64,000 bases of DNA, taken from contig CAYMAS010000003.1 in assembly GCA_964388485.1 (NCBI GenBank), positions 62,001 through 126,000 of the forward strand. Direction: 5' to 3'. The position numbers and the translations under genes were made by a program. The stretch comes from JBCDKH01 sp964388485 (lineage in GTDB: Bacteria > Planctomycetota > Phycisphaerae > Tepidisphaerales > Tepidisphaeraceae). Numbering within the stretch: position 1 is the stretch's first letter; each line of letters starts with the position of its first letter. A model generated the notes under the pieces. The model was not told the DNA's origin. It saw only the letters and a list, made by a program, of their open reading frames with translations, and searched no databases. This document shows, one piece after another, positions 62,982 through 64,000 of the stretch.

Positions 62982-63419
62982 ATGGACAAGCCGCCCAATC
63001 GGAGCGCGGTCTGCTGGGTCGTCACCGGCGCGCTCCTCCTGACGCCGCTCTTTGCCGTCTTCGACTTCGGGTTCGGCGACAACATCCGATCGCCGGGACT
63101 CGAGATTCTCGGCGCGGGTTGGGGGTGGAAGATCGTCTACTACCTCGGCATGACGGGTCTGGGCGTGCTTGCTCTATGGCTCCCGAAGGCGGCCCCGCCG
63201 ATCGGGGCGTTGGAAGCGGGGATCAACATTCTGGTCTGCGTCCTGGCGGTGATCCTGCCTTACCGGGCGATTCTCGACAGTGCCTACACCGGCGAGCCGT
63301 TGACGCCGCCGGAGATTCCGATCACGGCCTTGTTCTTCTCGGGCCTGATCGCGACGCTCTCGGTGACGTCCCTGCCAGGCACCGGCTTCTTTGGCAGGCC
63401 GAAGGGGCAGGTCTTCTGA
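62982..63419 (+). CDS. Small multi-pass membrane protein
   Basis: 145 residues from an ATG at 62982. Four hydrophobic segments (CWVVTGALLLTPLFAVF, IVYYLGMTGLGVLALWLP, GINILVCVLAVILPYRAI and ALFFSGLIATLSVTSLPG) with short loops and a polar end. No family recognised. It is divergent from copA (39 bp between starts), so the two may share a promoter region. Confidence 0.7.
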   Translation: MDKPPNRSAVCWVVTGALLLTPLFAVFDFGFGDNIRSPGLEILGAGWGWKIVYYLGMTGLGVLALWLPKAAPPIGALEAGINILVCVLAVILPYRAILDSAYTGEPLTPPEIPITALFFSGLIATLSVTSLPGTGFFGRPKGQVF

Positions 63420-63474
63420 GGGTTCTCGATGGTAGCGCCCGCCGACCTCGCATTGTTGAATCAGGCAGGCGCTT

Positions 63475-63573
63475 CGTCATCCTGAGCGAGCGAAGCGAGT
63501 CGACGGAGCTTGTATCAGGATTGCCAGATCAGGCGGGGTCCCTCGGCTGCGCTCGGGATGACGGAAGAAGCAG
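63475..63573. repeat. Paired inverted repeat with GTCATCCTGAGCGAGCGAAG arm
   Basis: Left arm near 63475-63502 (CGTCATCCTGAGCGAGCGAA) and right arm near 63550-63573 (GGCTGCGCTCGGGATGACG) are inverted and imperfect, separated by ~45 bases. It lies between the small membrane gene and the ferredoxin stop, and is of the same paired-arm design as the other intergenic elements. The arms here would form a long hairpin in either transcript. Confidence 0.75.
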
Positions 63574-63596
63574 CAGAGAGCGGCTGACAATGCTCG

Positions 63597-63863
63597 CTAT
63601 CCGTTGTCTTCGAAGTATTTCGCGTTCTTCTCGATGAAGTCGCTCCACTCGGCGGGCAGGTCTTCCTGGGGAAAGATGGCCTGGACCGGGCACTCGTCGA
63701 CGCAGAGGCCGCAGTCGATGCAGACGTCGGGGTCGATGTAGAGCTGCTCGGCGGTCTCGTGGTTGTCGGCCTCGGTGAGGGGGTGGATGCAGTCGACGGG
63801 ACAGACTTCGACGCAGCTGGTGTCCTTGGTGCCGATGCAGGGCTGGGCGATCACATGGGCCAT
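63597..63863 (-). CDS. fdxA: 7Fe-type ferredoxin (3Fe-4S/4Fe-4S)
   Basis: 88 residues. The first cluster motif is CIGTKDTSCVEVCPVDCIHP, where Cys spacing fits a 3Fe-4S/4Fe-4S ferredoxin, and the second is VCIDCGLCVDECPVQAIF for a 4Fe-4S cluster. The C-terminal ~30 residues (PAEWSDFIEKNAKYFED) are the usual helical extension of FdxA. It carries electrons in the cytoplasm; the partner enzyme is not in the window. Confidence 0.93.
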   Translation of the reverse strand: MAHVIAQPCIGTKDTSCVEVCPVDCIHPLTEADNHETAEQLYIDPDVCIDCGLCVDECPVQAIFPQEDLPAEWSDFIEKNAKYFEDNG

Positions 63864-64000
63864 GGTCTGTTCTAGGTCGGACAGGAGGCGTCTGACGGCT
63901 GCAACGGGGATGAAATGTGATTTGTTACCGGACGCGGCTTGAAATTCACATCCCGACCTCTTTGCCCGTTCCCCGATGGTCGAGACCTGATACTGTGCGG
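63864..64000. other. Upstream region of the ferredoxin gene
   Basis: 137 bases to the window edge. No gene, tRNA or clear riboswitch is visible. It must contain the ferredoxin promoter, but I do not see a confident -35/-10 pair. Confidence 0.4.

Overview
The window is 64 kb of high-GC bacterial chromosome, densely coded on both strands. The gene content fits a member of the Planctomycetota, most likely Phycisphaerae-like. The evidence is a PEP-CTERM secreted protein, a GC-rich codon pattern with many GTG starts, a standalone NAD(P)H-hydrate dehydratase, many lineage-type zinc-ribbon or membrane proteins of unknown function, and scattered housekeeping operons (dnaN, rnpA and trpA are not in their usual neighbourhoods). 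This is inference from gene style; there is no rRNA in the window.

Layout. 1-9.2 kb: the end of polX, then a mostly minus-strand block with galU, a GHMP (glucuronokinase-like) kinase, nnrD, rnpA, trxB and priA. 9.2-16.5 kb: trpA, an interrupted secreted-protein gene, an aspartate-type aminotransferase, an HNH nuclease cassette, an acyl-CoA synthetase, a zinc-ribbon membrane protein and pepA. 16.7-18.5 kb: a DUF1844 protein, then a visibly AT-richer island with a poly-glycine membrane protein and a GYF/Ca-repeat protein. 18.5-20.7 kb: acyP, upp, leuD. 20.8-28.8 kb: a long plus-strand run with cdaA-cdaR (c-di-AMP synthesis), a PEP-CTERM protein, ftsY, a secreted coiled-coil protein, a sugar-phosphatase-like HAD enzyme, an amidohydrolase and a GNAT acetyltransferase. 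29-32.3 kb: pyrF, a prolyl oligopeptidase and tRNA-Ala(TGC). 32.4-34.8 kb: a two-gene N-hydroxylase/DUF1989 operon and two small foreign-looking genes. 34.8-42 kb: pheA, a ParA-type ATPase fused to a glycogen-binding CBM48 domain with a co-transcribed partner, a CapD-like epimerase/dehydratase, nrdR and a hemolysin-III-like membrane protein. 42-53.3 kb: a beta-barrel-like protein, a DinB-fold protein, an MscS channel, asnB, a membrane-anchored beta-propeller-like protein, a metal ABC permease, an acidic-tail protein, hrpB and a small HExxH-like protein. 53.8-64 kb: dnaN with a DUF721/DciA-like gene, pdxJ, a DinG-type helicase, a toxin-antitoxin pair, copA and a 7Fe-type ferredoxin.

Between genes there are repeated paired hairpins: two inverted arms, most of them themselves palindromic, in at least five sequence families. 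Three genes (rnpA, priA and the prolyl oligopeptidase) take their TAG stop codon from the outer edge of such an element, and rnpA also seems to take its translated N-terminus from one. The most unusual coding features are the ParA-CBM48 fusion with its partner, the heme N-hydroxylase-like/DUF1989 pair, a PriA that lacks one full zinc site, a CdaA with an altered DGA motif, and a secreted-protein gene with an in-frame TAA.
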